From a virus: a DNA stretch of 36,276 bases. Location of the stretch: the IMG/VR virus record IMGVR_UViG_3300032271_000680, positions 1-36,276 of that record, one strand, 5' to 3'. The notes beneath the pieces were generated by a model, which had not been told where the DNA came from, did not search any database, and saw only the letters and a program-made list of their open reading frames with translations. Numbering within the stretch: position 1 is the first letter of the stretch; every line of letters begins with the position of its first letter. This document shows positions 1-8,220 of the stretch, one piece after another. The position numbers were made by a program, and so were the translations under genes.

Positions 1-123
1 AATCAAGTTGGTCGGAAGCAACGATGACGCAGCCGCGGCCACGTCGCGGTTTCTTCGCGATGTCATCCGTTCTCCGCTATATCGCGCGATATTTCCGCAT
101 GTCACGCTGAAATCTGGCGAAGA
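1..123. repeat. Terminal direct repeat, left copy (circular junction)
   Basis: The first 123 bases are identical to the last 123 (36154-36276). The terminase reading frame continues without a break when the ends are joined there. This is what an assembler produces from a circular or circularly permuted genome, and it fixes the unique length at about 36,153 bp. A physical terminal repeat of this size is possible but less likely, because it would lie inside terL. Confidence 0.95.
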
Positions 124-1207
124 CACGATCATGGCGTGGTCGGTAACTGCGCCGGGCATGGTGGCGCGCCGGGATCCGTCCGTGCAGGCGTCCGGTATCT
201 TTGGCCGTACTGGCGGCCGTGCGGACGTGTTATGGGCCGACGATATCTGCGATTTGCGTAACGCTGTGCTGCAGCCAGCCTTACGCGAGCAAGTGAAAGA
301 AGCCTTGGCCAATATTTGGTTTCCGATGCTGGATCCGTCGGCATCGCATCCGGGGCGAATCTGGCGCACGGCGACGCCGTTCCACACGGATGACGTGACG
401 GCGGATTGGCGCAGGGAATGCGCGGCGCGTGGGACGTTGCTACGCCGTCCGTGTTACGGCACGGTATCCCCTTGGCCGGACGTGTTCACGCCTGAACTGT
501 TGGAGCGTAATCGGCGCGAGATGGGAGCGATGGCGTATGCCCGCGCGTATGAACTTGTGCCGCTGTCTTCGGACCTGCTGGTGTTCCGTGCGGAGTGGCT
601 GAAGTACCATCGCGGGGAACACTTGGGTACGCGGACGATTGCGGCGATGGACTGGGGCTATGGTCGCAAGCGTCAGGAGCGTGATGACCCGGACTACAGC
701 GTGTGCATCGTGGGGGAAGTGGATTCGAATCGGAATCTGTACTTGACGGACATCCTACGGGTGCGTGAGTCTTTCCCGGAGTTTGCAAGGCTTGCGCGGG
801 AACTGATTGAGCGTCGCGGGTGCGTGATGGCGATGGCGGAAGCGAACGGGCCGCAGAAGGGTGTCTTCGATCAATTCCGATCATCCTGTCGCATTCCGGT
901 GGTTCCGGTGGAGCGTGGGGCGGACAAGCACTTGCGCGCCGCGGGTGCGCAGCCGTTTGTTGAGCAGGGCAAGTTGCATTTCCCTTCGGGTGCGGATGGG
1001 CAGGTGTCGCGCGAATTCCGTCCGGTGGTGGACGAGATGTTGGCGTTCCCTGCGGGCAACCACGATGACACGGTGGACGTGGTGGTTGATTTGTGCAATG
1101 CGGCAACGAATGGATTGTTTGTCGCGCGTGGTGGAGCGATGACGGTGAAGACAACGCCGACACGGTTCTACGATTTGCGTCCGGTGAAGCGCAAGTTTTA
1201 CGATTGA
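1..1207 (+). CDS. terL: Terminase large subunit, C-terminal part (wraps around the junction)
   Basis: This is the continuation of the gene that starts at 35861; joined, it encodes 499 aa. The protein is the packaging motor: an N-terminal ATPase drives DNA into the prohead and a C-terminal RNase H-like nuclease cuts the concatemer. In joined numbering a Walker B-like stretch VLWADDICD lies near residue 174. The nuclease part carries acidic motifs AAMDWGYG (about 313), YLTDILR (about 343), MAEANGP (about 374) and NHDDTVDV close to the C-terminus. It ends 11 bases before the portal gene, as expected for a head gene cluster. Function is clear from motifs and position; the exact terminase subfamily is not. 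Confidence 0.93.
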   Translation, partial: IKLVGSNDDAAAATSRFLRDVIRSPLYRAIFPHVTLKSGEDTIMAWSVTAPGMVARRDPSVQASGIFGRTGGRADVLWADDICDLRNAVLQPALREQVKEALANIWFPMLDPSASHPGRIWRTATPFHTDDVTADWRRECAARGTLLRRPCYGTVSPWPDVFTPELLERNRREMGAMAYARAYELVPLSSDLLVFRAEWLKYHRGEHLGTRTIAAMDWGYGRKRQERDDPDYSVCIVGEVDSNRNLYLTDILRVRESFPEFARLARELIERRGCVMAMAEANGPQKGVFDQFRSSCRIPVVPVERGADKHLRAAGAQPFVEQGKLHFPSGADGQVSREFRPVVDEMLAFPAGNHDDTVDVVVDLCNAATNGLFVARGGAMTVKTTPTRFYDLRPVKRKFYD

Positions 1208-1218
1208 GTCATTAGACT

Positions 1219-2733
1219 ATGGCCGTGGAACAGCCGACCAACAACCCGCGAAACATTGCGCACCCTACGACGGGTGCGGGAACGCCGCCGAAGCGTAGGC
1301 CGCGTGCGCCGCTGCCTGCGCCTATTGAGCGTGGGCCGACCGCGCCGCTGGCGCTTCCGGTGGAAGTGCAGCGGACGTATTTCCGGACTGCTTCGCTCAT
1401 GCTGCGCAACAGCAGCATGGCGTATCGGCTTGATCCGACGTATCAGGCGATGATGCGTTATGACGCGGACGTGGAGGGCGTCTTGCGTGCGCTGCTTGTG
1501 ACGCTGGGTGGCGTTGAATGGGCGGTGGTGTCGGATGACGAAAACAATCCGCGCGTTGTTGAATTCGCCAATCGGATTACGGACATTGTGAACGCTATCC
1601 CGCGCCGCAGCGACATGTTCCGTGCGCTGCATGAGGCGGTGTGGTACGGCGTGAGCGCGGTGAACGTGGTGTACGAACGCGATGCGCTTCTGGGGATTCG
1701 GGTGAAGGAATGGGTTCCGTTCGCGGCGGATACGCTGGCGTTCGACCAGCGCGGCAATCTGGCCATGCGTGTGGGTAGCGCGTATATCAACGAAGCGAGC
1801 GTGACGGATCTTGGGTTTGATTCGCTTGTTCACCTGTTCAACGAGAACGAGCGGCGCTCGGTGATTCTGCATCGCGTGTTCACGACGGCGCCGAACTTCA
1901 TTGATCCGAACACGTCGGATCAGGTGTATCGCGGCGTTGGCGCGCGTGATGTGTGCTGGTATCTCTGGCTTCTGAAGCAGGAAATCCTTCAGAACGCCGC
2001 GGCATACGCGGAGCGATACGCGCTCGGCATTCGCGTCGGGTACTACCCGTCCGGAAATGATGCGGCGAAGAGCGAGATGCAGACGGTGCTGCAGAATCTC
2101 GTCAACGACAATTCGGTGGTACTCCCGCGTATTGGACCGAACGAGTCGATGTACGACATCGACATCAAGGATGCGAACAGCGGCAAGTCTGCCATCTTCA
2201 TGGAAATGATTGATTGGTGCGGCGAGAAGATTAAGGAATCCATCCTTGGTCAATCGCTGTCAAGCGAAGCAAATACAACGGGTATGGGTTCGAAGGTTGC
2301 CGAACTGCATCAAGACACGCTGTCGCGCATCATTCGGTATCACGCGGATTGCCTTTCTGAAAGCGTCACAACCGACTTTGTGCGTGTGATTGCGGTCATG
2401 CTGGGCGCCACGGAAGAGGAAGCGCGTCAGATTCAATTCACCTTTGCGCCGGAGCGCCCAAACACGAAGGAGCGCATGGAGGCGGTGCAGACGTTCGTGA
2501 ATCTGGGCGGTCGCGTGTCGGAGCAGGAAGTGCGTGACCTGCTTGGTCTTGCGCAGCCTGCCGATGGCGAAGCGGTGCTTGGTCGCGGCGGAGAAATGAA
2601 CGTGCAGGAGAACCCGCTGGAATCGGTGCTTGGGAAGGACGATTCGCGCGAGGGGGTTCCGCCGGAGGAGTCGCAGCCGAAGACGGTTTCGATGCGCCGC
2701 AGGAAGAGGAAGGCGGATAGCGAGGACGAATGA
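1219..2733 (+). CDS. Portal protein, Mu gp29-like (DUF935 type)
   Basis: 504 aa. The portal forms the dodecameric ring at the unique capsid vertex through which DNA enters and leaves. Support comes from position (directly after terL, directly before a Mu F-like gene), length, and the segment around residues 345-390 (ILGQSLSSE, GMGSKVAELHQD, RIIRYHADCLSE), which matches the conserved C-terminal part of DUF935 portals. The N-terminus (residues 1-50) is rich in Pro, Arg and Thr and probably disordered; the C-terminus ends in a basic/acidic tail. The stop overlaps the next start by 4 bases (ATGA). No clear ribosome site precedes the ATG at 1219, so an alternative start nearby is possible. Confidence 0.85.
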   Translation: MAVEQPTNNPRNIAHPTTGAGTPPKRRPRAPLPAPIERGPTAPLALPVEVQRTYFRTASLMLRNSSMAYRLDPTYQAMMRYDADVEGVLRALLVTLGGVEWAVVSDDENNPRVVEFANRITDIVNAIPRRSDMFRALHEAVWYGVSAVNVVYERDALLGIRVKEWVPFAADTLAFDQRGNLAMRVGSAYINEASVTDLGFDSLVHLFNENERRSVILHRVFTTAPNFIDPNTSDQVYRGVGARDVCWYLWLLKQEILQNAAAYAERYALGIRVGYYPSGNDAAKSEMQTVLQNLVNDNSVVLPRIGPNESMYDIDIKDANSGKSAIFMEMIDWCGEKIKESILGQSLSSEANTTGMGSKVAELHQDTLSRIIRYHADCLSESVTTDFVRVIAVMLGATEEEARQIQFTFAPERPNTKERMEAVQTFVNLGGRVSEQEVRDLLGLAQPADGEAVLGRGGEMNVQENPLESVLGKDDSREGVPPEESQPKTVSMRRRKRKADSEDE

Positions 2734-3794
2734 CGAAATCCTCGCTGGACAAGCATTTGCGGAATGTGCTGCGCGACGGGCAGCAGGCGTATCGAAAGGC
2801 GCTTGCTGCGGAAATTCGCGGCGAGGATTCGAATTCGCATTGGGATATCTTTCATCAAGCGTTGGCGGCGCTGCTGCTCTCGTCGTATCTCTTTGGCGCA
2901 AAGCAAGTTGTGTCTGGTTCTGGGATGACGGATGGCGCCATTCGGAACATTGCGGGAGAGCGCGAGGAATTTGCCTTGAATACGGGCGTGGTGCTGCGGG
3001 GCTTTGCGGCGGATTACCTGCGCCCGATTGCAAATTGGTTTCGCAATCGCGTCCCGATTACGCGATATGAATTTGATTCGTTGATGGAAGCGTGTCGATT
3101 GAGTGCGGGGGATGTCACACAACATGAACGAATGCATGCTCTGCAGGACATGCTGGAGCGAACGCCGGAATTGCGGGAACTGCTGCGTGGCGCGGTGCGG
3201 TACAAGACGGGCGGGAAGGGCGTCATGCGCGATACGTTCTACGTCACGGGAATGACGGCGCAGCAGACGAAGCAGACGCAGGAATTGATTGCGCGCGTCA
3301 TTGAGGAGCGTCCCGGTAAGTCCGTGGTGGGCAAGTGGATACGGAAGATGAATCTCGGTGACTTCGTGACCACGACGAAGGCGGTCACGGGGACGCATCT
3401 CACGACGGCGCGACTGGAAACGGTGTTGCGAACGAACACGAATCGGGCATCGACGGAAGGGCTTGCGGAGACGCTGCGGGATCCCAAGGTGCAGGCATTC
3501 GTGCCGTTGGTCGAATACAGCGCAATCAGGGACAACCGGACTCGCCCGACGCATGCGGCGTTTCACGGCTACATCGGGACCATGGACATGTTTGACCGCC
3601 AGCAATGCGCCCCCCCTTGTGGATTTAATTGCCGATGCAGTCTGATCCCTGTTCCTGCTGCGCGGGCGGTCGAACGCGGATGGACGGACATTGATGGCAA
3701 CGTCAATCATCGTGCGCTGGCGCAGCACAACCGCAAACAGCAAAAGTTGATTGATTCAGGACAGATTCCGGACCCCGGTTTCACGAATGCATGA
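2730..3794 (+). CDS. Head morphogenesis / minor capsid protein, Mu gpF-like
   Basis: 354 aa. Members of this family are minor head proteins bound near the portal and needed for head assembly. The C-terminal third has the family signature: a run from about residue 225 with LRTNTNRAST, then VEYSAIRDNRTRPTH, then a Cys-rich patch QQCAPPCGFNCRC at about 290-302, a likely metal site. The start overlaps the portal stop by 4 bases, so the two are probably translationally coupled. Family assignment rests on this motif order and on the usual portal-then-F gene order. Confidence 0.85.
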   Translation: MTKSSLDKHLRNVLRDGQQAYRKALAAEIRGEDSNSHWDIFHQALAALLLSSYLFGAKQVVSGSGMTDGAIRNIAGEREEFALNTGVVLRGFAADYLRPIANWFRNRVPITRYEFDSLMEACRLSAGDVTQHERMHALQDMLERTPELRELLRGAVRYKTGGKGVMRDTFYVTGMTAQQTKQTQELIARVIEERPGKSVVGKWIRKMNLGDFVTTTKAVTGTHLTTARLETVLRTNTNRASTEGLAETLRDPKVQAFVPLVEYSAIRDNRTRPTHAAFHGYIGTMDMFDRQQCAPPCGFNCRCSLIPVPAARAVERGWTDIDGNVNHRALAQHNRKQQKLIDSGQIPDPGFTNA

Positions 3795-3823
3795 AAGTGC
3801 ATAAACAACGGTAAGATATATCT

Positions 3824-4072
3824 ATGAACAATCCGTACAAGACTTTCTTTGATCGCATGTCCTCCCCAATGGGTGGTGCGGTTGAAAGTGAAGCCCTGCG
3901 ACACATGAACGCGGTGGAGAACGCCGCGGAGACTGTGAAGGAGGGCGATAAGTGGCTTATGGCGTCCGATCCTGCGGTCAGTCGCAAGATTGCAAAGTTG
4001 ATGGACGAGGGTTATCCGCAGGCGCAGGCGATTGCCATTGCGCTCGACATGAAGCGAAAGGGTGAAATTTAA
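3824..4072 (+). CDS. Small head-region protein with a C-terminal QAxAIAL motif
   Basis: 82 aa, function unknown. The last 30 residues (KLMDEGYPQAQAIAIALDMKR) match a short helical motif often seen at the ends of small phage head-cluster proteins. It is preceded by 29 non-coding bases, one of the few gaps in this late block, with only a weak ribosome site (GGTAAG). The next gene starts immediately after its stop. A structural or assembly-accessory role is inferred from position only. Confidence 0.7.
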   Translation: MNNPYKTFFDRMSSPMGGAVESEALRHMNAVENAAETVKEGDKWLMASDPAVSRKIAKLMDEGYPQAQAIAIALDMKRKGEI

Positions 4073-4567
4073 ATGCCAGACATCATTACTGCGCAGGGCG
4101 CCTACGGAAGCGTTATTCAGTCATCGTCGATTGCGACGACTTATACCGCCGTGACCGTGGCTTCATCGCCTGTCGGAAACACGATCTATCAGGACATCAA
4201 CAACTGCCCGAACTTCGTGCATGTGCAGCCGTTCAGCAGCGCATCGACGGGTTCGCCGGGATTCCGCATTGTTGGCTGGCGTCGGTATTACAACGCCGAC
4301 AATAGCGTTGTCTGGAGTCCGACCGTGCTTGCGGATTTTGCTCCGTCTTTCGGTGGAACCATCCCGACGGGCAGCATCAACGGCACGTCGTATAACTTCT
4401 TCAGCACGGTGACGCAGGGTTCCGGTACGCCGTCTGCGAATCTGTATAGCCCCGGAACTGGCGAAATTGCCTCTGTTGTCGTGGACGTGATTGGACACGC
4501 TGCGGTGACGGTGCAGTTCAAGGCTGCATCCGCGCCCACCATGGGCATTCTCTGGGCCTATCTGTAA
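4073..4567 (+). CDS. Unknown structural protein, Ser/Thr/Gly-rich
   Basis: 164 aa, not recognised. It is rich in Ser, Thr, Gly and Val with alternating hydrophobic residues, as in beta-sandwich virion proteins. It has no signal peptide, membrane segment or cysteine cluster. The ATG follows directly on the previous stop (TAAATG). Its own stop overlaps the next gene by one base (TAATG). Sitting between minor head protein and a carbohydrate-binding-like protein, it may be a head decoration or fibre-base protein (inference). Confidence 0.75.
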   Translation: MPDIITAQGAYGSVIQSSSIATTYTAVTVASSPVGNTIYQDINNCPNFVHVQPFSSASTGSPGFRIVGWRRYYNADNSVVWSPTVLADFAPSFGGTIPTGSINGTSYNFFSTVTQGSGTPSANLYSPGTGEIASVVVDVIGHAAVTVQFKAASAPTMGILWAYL

Positions 4568-5886
4568 TGAATCGAGGCAACCGCCCACGACTGTCACGCG
4601 TGACTGGATCGACTTACTCCAGTAAGTTGTTCCGTCCTGCTGGCGATGGCTCCACGCTGTCCCTCGACTTCACCACGGGCGTGCTGGATTCGCGATTGAC
4701 GTTTACGCGCAGCAGCACAACGGCGACCTATATCGACGGCAATAAATTTGTCGCATCGGCATCAACGAACATTCCGCGATTCGATTGCAGTCCATCAACG
4801 GGTGCGGTTCGTGGTTTGCTCATTGAGACAAGCGCAACCAACCTGCTCAACTGGAGCGAGACATTTGCCACTTCCGGTGGCGTGCAGAATTGGAATACGC
4901 CAGAAAACGCAACGCTTGGAACGCTTACGACAAGTCCGCGAAACGCAACGGATGCATATCCGATCAACGAAACGACAACCAATGGCGTGCATCGCCTGCG
5001 GACATATTCGCTTACCGGATTGAGCGGTGCGTATTCCCTGTCTGTTTGGGCAAAATGCGTTGACAGCAATACGCCACGGCGACTGTATATCAATGCGAAT
5101 ACCGCACTTGGAGCGGGTGCGCTGTTTGATCTGACGGCTACGGGGACTAGCGGCAATGCCGTCAATGTCTCTGGAACCGCAGGTAATCGCGCCGGAACGT
5201 GGGTTGCATATCCAAATGGATGGTATCGCTGCACGTTGATTGGAACACGCGCAGCCGATGGAACGATCTATTTGCAGATTAATCGGTCTACAAGCACCAC
5301 CGCTAGCGATGATTCTTTTGCGGGAAGTACGTCGAACGGAATCATCATGTGGGGGGCGCAGTTGGAGTCCGGATCGGCAGCATCGTCCTACATTCCAACG
5401 ACAGCAAGCACGGGTACGAGAAACCAAGACTTGTGCTACATGAGCGGCACGGGATTCTTGTCGTGGTTTGGATCATCAAGCGCAAGCGCGGGCACCCTGC
5501 TTGCCAGTTGGGATGGATTGGCTGCGTCAAGTGGTCGATTCGCAACAATCAACGACAATTCCTATACCAATCAGATTTGGGTTGGGCAAGCGGAATCGGC
5601 TATCTACATTGCGAGTGGACCCGGCTTCGTTGTGACGTTTGGTGGTGCAACTACCAATGGCGGAAAGGTCGCTATTGCGTATGACACCAATACAAGCAAC
5701 ACCGTTCGACCGCTCAACGGGAGTGTCGGTGCGGGACAGACCGCAAGTTCGCTTCCGACCAGTCTTTCCCGGTTGGACATTGGTAACAGTCAGGCAGGTA
5801 CGGCGAATGTTAACTGTTGGCTGAAGTCAATCAAGTTCTGGCCGACACGGCTGCCGAACACAACGCTTCAAAGCATTACCACATGA
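4567..5886 (+). CDS. Head-fibre-like protein with lectin/carbohydrate-binding-like domains
   Basis: 439 aa. Residues about 28-95 contain LDFTTGVLDSRLTFTRSSTTATY and GLLIETSATNLL, a block common to phage head-spike, fibre and tail proteins just ahead of concanavalin-like or carbohydrate-binding modules. The middle (YSLSVWAKC, GWYRCTLIGT, GIIMWGAQLESG) reads like such a beta-sandwich. The C-terminal 140 residues look like a second jelly-roll (lamin-G-like). It is encoded among head genes, so a capsid fibre that binds surface sugars is likely; receptor use is inferred. It overlaps the next gene start by 4 bases (ATGA). Confidence 0.75.
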   Translation: MNRGNRPRLSRVTGSTYSSKLFRPAGDGSTLSLDFTTGVLDSRLTFTRSSTTATYIDGNKFVASASTNIPRFDCSPSTGAVRGLLIETSATNLLNWSETFATSGGVQNWNTPENATLGTLTTSPRNATDAYPINETTTNGVHRLRTYSLTGLSGAYSLSVWAKCVDSNTPRRLYINANTALGAGALFDLTATGTSGNAVNVSGTAGNRAGTWVAYPNGWYRCTLIGTRAADGTIYLQINRSTSTTASDDSFAGSTSNGIIMWGAQLESGSAASSYIPTTASTGTRNQDLCYMSGTGFLSWFGSSSASAGTLLASWDGLAASSGRFATINDNSYTNQIWVGQAESAIYIASGPGFVVTFGGATTNGGKVAIAYDTNTSNTVRPLNGSVGAGQTASSLPTSLSRLDIGNSQAGTANVNCWLKSIKFWPTRLPNTTLQSITT

Positions 5887-6161
5887 TCGACTATTTTCTT
5901 CGCACCGACACGGAAGATGCTATGGATGCTGCGCTTGAAGCGGCAGGCATCTTGTCGGAACAAAACATTGGTGAAGGCGAAGTTGTTCTCTTGCCCGCGT
6001 ATGGCATGACGCTTGACCGAATTGGACCGATTCCGATTCCCAATGGCGATACTCGCTATCACGCCAATCTTCGCGTCACGGTTGATTTGACCGCAGAGCA
6101 GATTGCCGCGCTGCCGCTTGTTGATCCGCTGCCCACCGTCCCCTACCGGGTATTCATCTAA
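5883..6161 (+). CDS. Small protein between head fibre and protease, unknown function
   Basis: 92 aa (MIDYFLRTDTEDAMDAALEA to YRVFI). I chose ATG 5883, which overlaps the previous stop as ATGA, the habit throughout this genome; a TTG at 5817 would run 70 bases into the upstream gene and adds no recognisable sequence. The C-terminal half has NLRVTVDLTAEQIAALP followed by a Pro-rich end. It is possibly a chaperone or cap for the preceding fibre, judged from position only. The next gene starts on its stop (TAATG). Confidence 0.75.
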   Translation: MIDYFLRTDTEDAMDAALEAAGILSEQNIGEGEVVLLPAYGMTLDRIGPIPIPNGDTRYHANLRVTVDLTAEQIAALPLVDPLPTVPYRVFI

Positions 6162-7792
6162 TGGATATTGACCTGAAGCCAACCGAAGCGATGGCGCACA
6201 ACGCTGCGCGCGGACTGGAACTGCGCGAGAAGCATGGGCGTGGCGGCACGGAAGTCGGCGTTGCGCGAGCGCGGGACATCAAGAACCGCAAGAACCTGTC
6301 CCCGGACACGGTGCGCCGAATGCATTCTTTCTTTGCTCGTCACGAAGTGGACAAGACTGGAAAGGGATGGAAGGCCGGGTCGGAGGGATACCCGTCCGCC
6401 GGACACGTCGCGTGGCTTCTGTGGGGCGGAGACAGCGGCAAGGCATGGGCGGATTCGAAGGTGAATGCGCTGGATCGAAAGGAGAAAACCATGAACGAAC
6501 GTCCTAGCACGCCATCTCACGAAGTCATTGAAAATGGTGACAAGGCGATTGTTCGTCGCGTGGAACTGTTCATGGCATTTGACCCGTCCATTGATGACGG
6601 CGAGAACGATCCGGAACTGAAGCGATTCAACAACGAGCGCCTGAAGAAGATTGTTTCCACCACGCGAGCGCACATGGCGCGTGGTTCGTTCCCGCAGGTA
6701 GTCATCCTGCATGAGAAGCAGGGCGATGAGCCGAAGAGCGCCGTAGGACGAATTCCTGCAATCAATTACGAAGAACGCAATGGAATTGGCTACATTGTGG
6801 GAGACATGGAAATCAATAAGCCGATTTTCGACAAACTGATTGCGACCAATGCGTTTCCGCGCCGTAGTGCGGAAATCTGGTCCGAGAGCAATCATCTTTC
6901 GGAAATTGCGCTGCTTGGGCGCGAAACGCCGCGCCGTCCGCTGCCGGATACGCATTTCGAACGGCAGGGAAAAAAGATCACTTGTTCAAAGTCCAACTTC
7001 GATATGGTCGGCGCCGGAGGTGGACTGAATACTTATGTGCCGACCACAACGAAGGAGAACGCCGAAATGGCTACTCACGACGAGATCAGCAAGCACATGG
7101 AGGCCGCGAAGCGTTCCTTCGAAGCAATGTGCGAAGCGATCAAGACGAAGTTCGAGTCTCATGACGCCACGACCAAGGGTTATGAGGACTGGAAGGGCAA
7201 GTACGAATCCGAGGACGAGGCCGAAGACGCGCACGAAGCCAAGGAACACAAGAAGGACAATCCCTTTGAGGCGGAGTACGAGTCCGAGGAGGCTGACGCC
7301 AAGAAGCGCGTCAAGAAGCCCATGTCCGCCGAAGCGAAGCGCAAGATGGCCGAAGATACCGTCCACATTGACGTGGGCAGTCATCAGGGCGCTCCCGACA
7401 TGGAAGAGGAAGTGCTTGCTTCGCGCAAGTCTGCTTACTCCCTCCGTTCGGAGAACGCTCGTCTGAAGGACCGCATGAGCCGTCTTGAGGCCGAAATCAA
7501 GCGCGAGAAGTTCTCCCGCGACCTTGATTCGATGGCGCAGGATGGTTACCGGATCCCCGAGGGCCAGCGGGACAACCTGCTCATGACCCTCATGCATTCG
7601 CAGGATCCGGTTGCTCTGATTGAATCGTGGCGCGACCTGTTCGCTCGCGATCCCATCGGGACCAAGATCGACATGAGCCGCGCGGCTCTTCCCAAGTCCA
7701 TTACGCCGGATGACATCGGCGCTCTGGTCAAGCAGTTCGCTGGCAAGCCCGAAGAGTTTGCCAAGGCGATCAATTCTCGCATCAAGAAGTAA
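6161..7792 (+). CDS. Prohead protease-scaffold polyprotein (Mu gpI-like) with extra N-terminal domain
   Basis: 543 aa in three parts. Residues 1-110 are a small basic domain (GGTEVGVARARDI, VRRMHSFFARHE, AWLLWGGDSGKAWA) known as a stand-alone or fused phage module of unknown role. Residues about 120-300 resemble Mu gpI-like capsid maturation proteases: VVILHEKQGDE supplies the likely catalytic His, and RRSAEIWSES followed by EIALLGRETPRR supplies the likely Ser. Residues about 303-543 are charged, Lys/Glu-rich and coiled-coil-like, as in scaffolds that fill the prohead and are then degraded. Strong ribosome sites precede in-frame ATGs at 6491 and 7067. Catalytic residues are inferred from pattern. 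Confidence 0.82.
   Translation: MDIDLKPTEAMAHNAARGLELREKHGRGGTEVGVARARDIKNRKNLSPDTVRRMHSFFARHEVDKTGKGWKAGSEGYPSAGHVAWLLWGGDSGKAWADSKVNALDRKEKTMNERPSTPSHEVIENGDKAIVRRVELFMAFDPSIDDGENDPELKRFNNERLKKIVSTTRAHMARGSFPQVVILHEKQGDEPKSAVGRIPAINYEERNGIGYIVGDMEINKPIFDKLIATNAFPRRSAEIWSESNHLSEIALLGRETPRRPLPDTHFERQGKKITCSKSNFDMVGAGGGLNTYVPTTTKENAEMATHDEISKHMEAAKRSFEAMCEAIKTKFESHDATTKGYEDWKGKYESEDEAEDAHEAKEHKKDNPFEAEYESEEADAKKRVKKPMSAEAKRKMAEDTVHIDVGSHQGAPDMEEEVLASRKSAYSLRSENARLKDRMSRLEAEIKREKFSRDLDSMAQDGYRIPEGQRDNLLMTLMHSQDPVALIESWRDLFARDPIGTKIDMSRAALPKSITPDDIGALVKQFAGKPEEFAKAINSRIKK
6478..6493 (+). promoter_or_regulatory. Internal ribosome binding site and in-frame start for the protease
   Basis: AAAGGAG at 6478-6484 lies 6 bases before ATG 6491-6493, which is in frame with the larger gene (codon 111). 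It is a better ribosome site than the one for the full-length start at 6161, which relies on TAATG coupling. It would give a 433-residue protease-scaffold lacking the N-terminal module. Confidence 0.65.
7051..7069 (+). promoter_or_regulatory. Internal ribosome binding site and in-frame start for the scaffold
   Basis: GAAGGAG at 7051-7057 lies 9 bases before ATG 7067-7069, in frame (codon 303). It falls exactly at the change from protease to charged helical scaffold sequence. Confidence 0.7.
7067..7792 (+). CDS. Nested scaffolding protein (independent internal start)
   Basis: 241 aa, the C-terminal part of the protease-scaffold gene, translated from ATG 7067. The arrangement mirrors lambda C/Nu3 and Mu I/Z, where excess scaffold is made from an internal start in the protease gene. 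The sequence begins MATHDEISKHMEAAKRSF. It is rich in Glu, Lys, Asp and Ala, has no Cys after residue 20 and carries strong heptad character near residues 140-170 (SEKNARLKDRMSRLEAE-like segment). It would guide capsid protein assembly inside the prohead. Its existence as a separate product is inferred from the ribosome site and domain boundary. Confidence 0.68.
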   Translation: MATHDEISKHMEAAKRSFEAMCEAIKTKFESHDATTKGYEDWKGKYESEDEAEDAHEAKEHKKDNPFEAEYESEEADAKKRVKKPMSAEAKRKMAEDTVHIDVGSHQGAPDMEEEVLASRKSAYSLRSENARLKDRMSRLEAEIKREKFSRDLDSMAQDGYRIPEGQRDNLLMTLMHSQDPVALIESWRDLFARDPIGTKIDMSRAALPKSITPDDIGALVKQFAGKPEEFAKAINSRIKK

Positions 7793-7804
7793 GGAGACAT
7801 ACAA

Positions 7805-8197
7805 GTGTTTAACTACACCCCCCAGTTGATTTGCGGCTCGACGGATATCAACCCGTACCGCATCGTCAAGATGGACACCACGTCGTGGCAGGGCATTCCC
7901 GCCACCGCGAATGGTGATTATGTTGTCGGCGTGTCTGACGGAAGTGTTCGCCTGTTCAACGCAACCGTTCACGCGACCGCCAAGGATCCGATCACGTTCC
8001 AGCCTTCTCCGACCGTGCAGATTGAAGCCGGGACGGGCGGTTGGACCGCTGGTGCGGCTCTGAAGCCCAGCACGGGCGGCGTTGCCATCAAGACTACGAC
8101 TTCTGCCGATCTTGCACTTTATGTTGCTCTGGAAGATGCATCGGCAGGCGACATCGCTTGGGCCTATCGTCTTTCCGCAACCAAGGCAATCCCCTAA
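7805..8197 (+). CDS. Capsid decoration / head stabilisation protein candidate
   Basis: 130 aa, starting at GTG 7805 with AAGGAG eight bases upstream. Its size and place between scaffold and major capsid gene are those of decoration proteins (lambda gpD-like position, or the DUF2190-type cement proteins of Mu-like heads). The end (LYVALEDASAGDIAWAYRLS) resembles the small beta-barrel cement proteins. Such proteins sit on capsid threefold or quasi-threefold axes and resist internal pressure. Assignment rests mainly on synteny; the sequence itself is not diagnostic. Confidence 0.7.
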   Translation: MFNYTPQLICGSTDINPYRIVKMDTTSWQGIPATANGDYVVGVSDGSVRLFNATVHATAKDPITFQPSPTVQIEAGTGGWTAGAALKPSTGGVAIKTTTSADLALYVALEDASAGDIAWAYRLSATKAIP

Positions 8198-8220
8198 TTT
8201 AACTTAAAGGAGGCCACACA

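Noticed and set aside
486-1163. Long open frame on the minus strand opposite terL
   Set aside because: Pro/Ser/Arg-rich shadow of a clear terminase gene; no ribosome site or family motif.
2433-3743. 436-codon minus-strand open frame across portal and F-like genes
   Set aside because: Arg/His-rich composition produced by the codon bias of the genes on the plus strand; it crosses two well-supported genes.
6986-7972. 328-codon minus-strand frame opposite the scaffold
   Set aside because: Mirror of the Lys/Glu-rich scaffold; no start signal and it overlaps two real genes.
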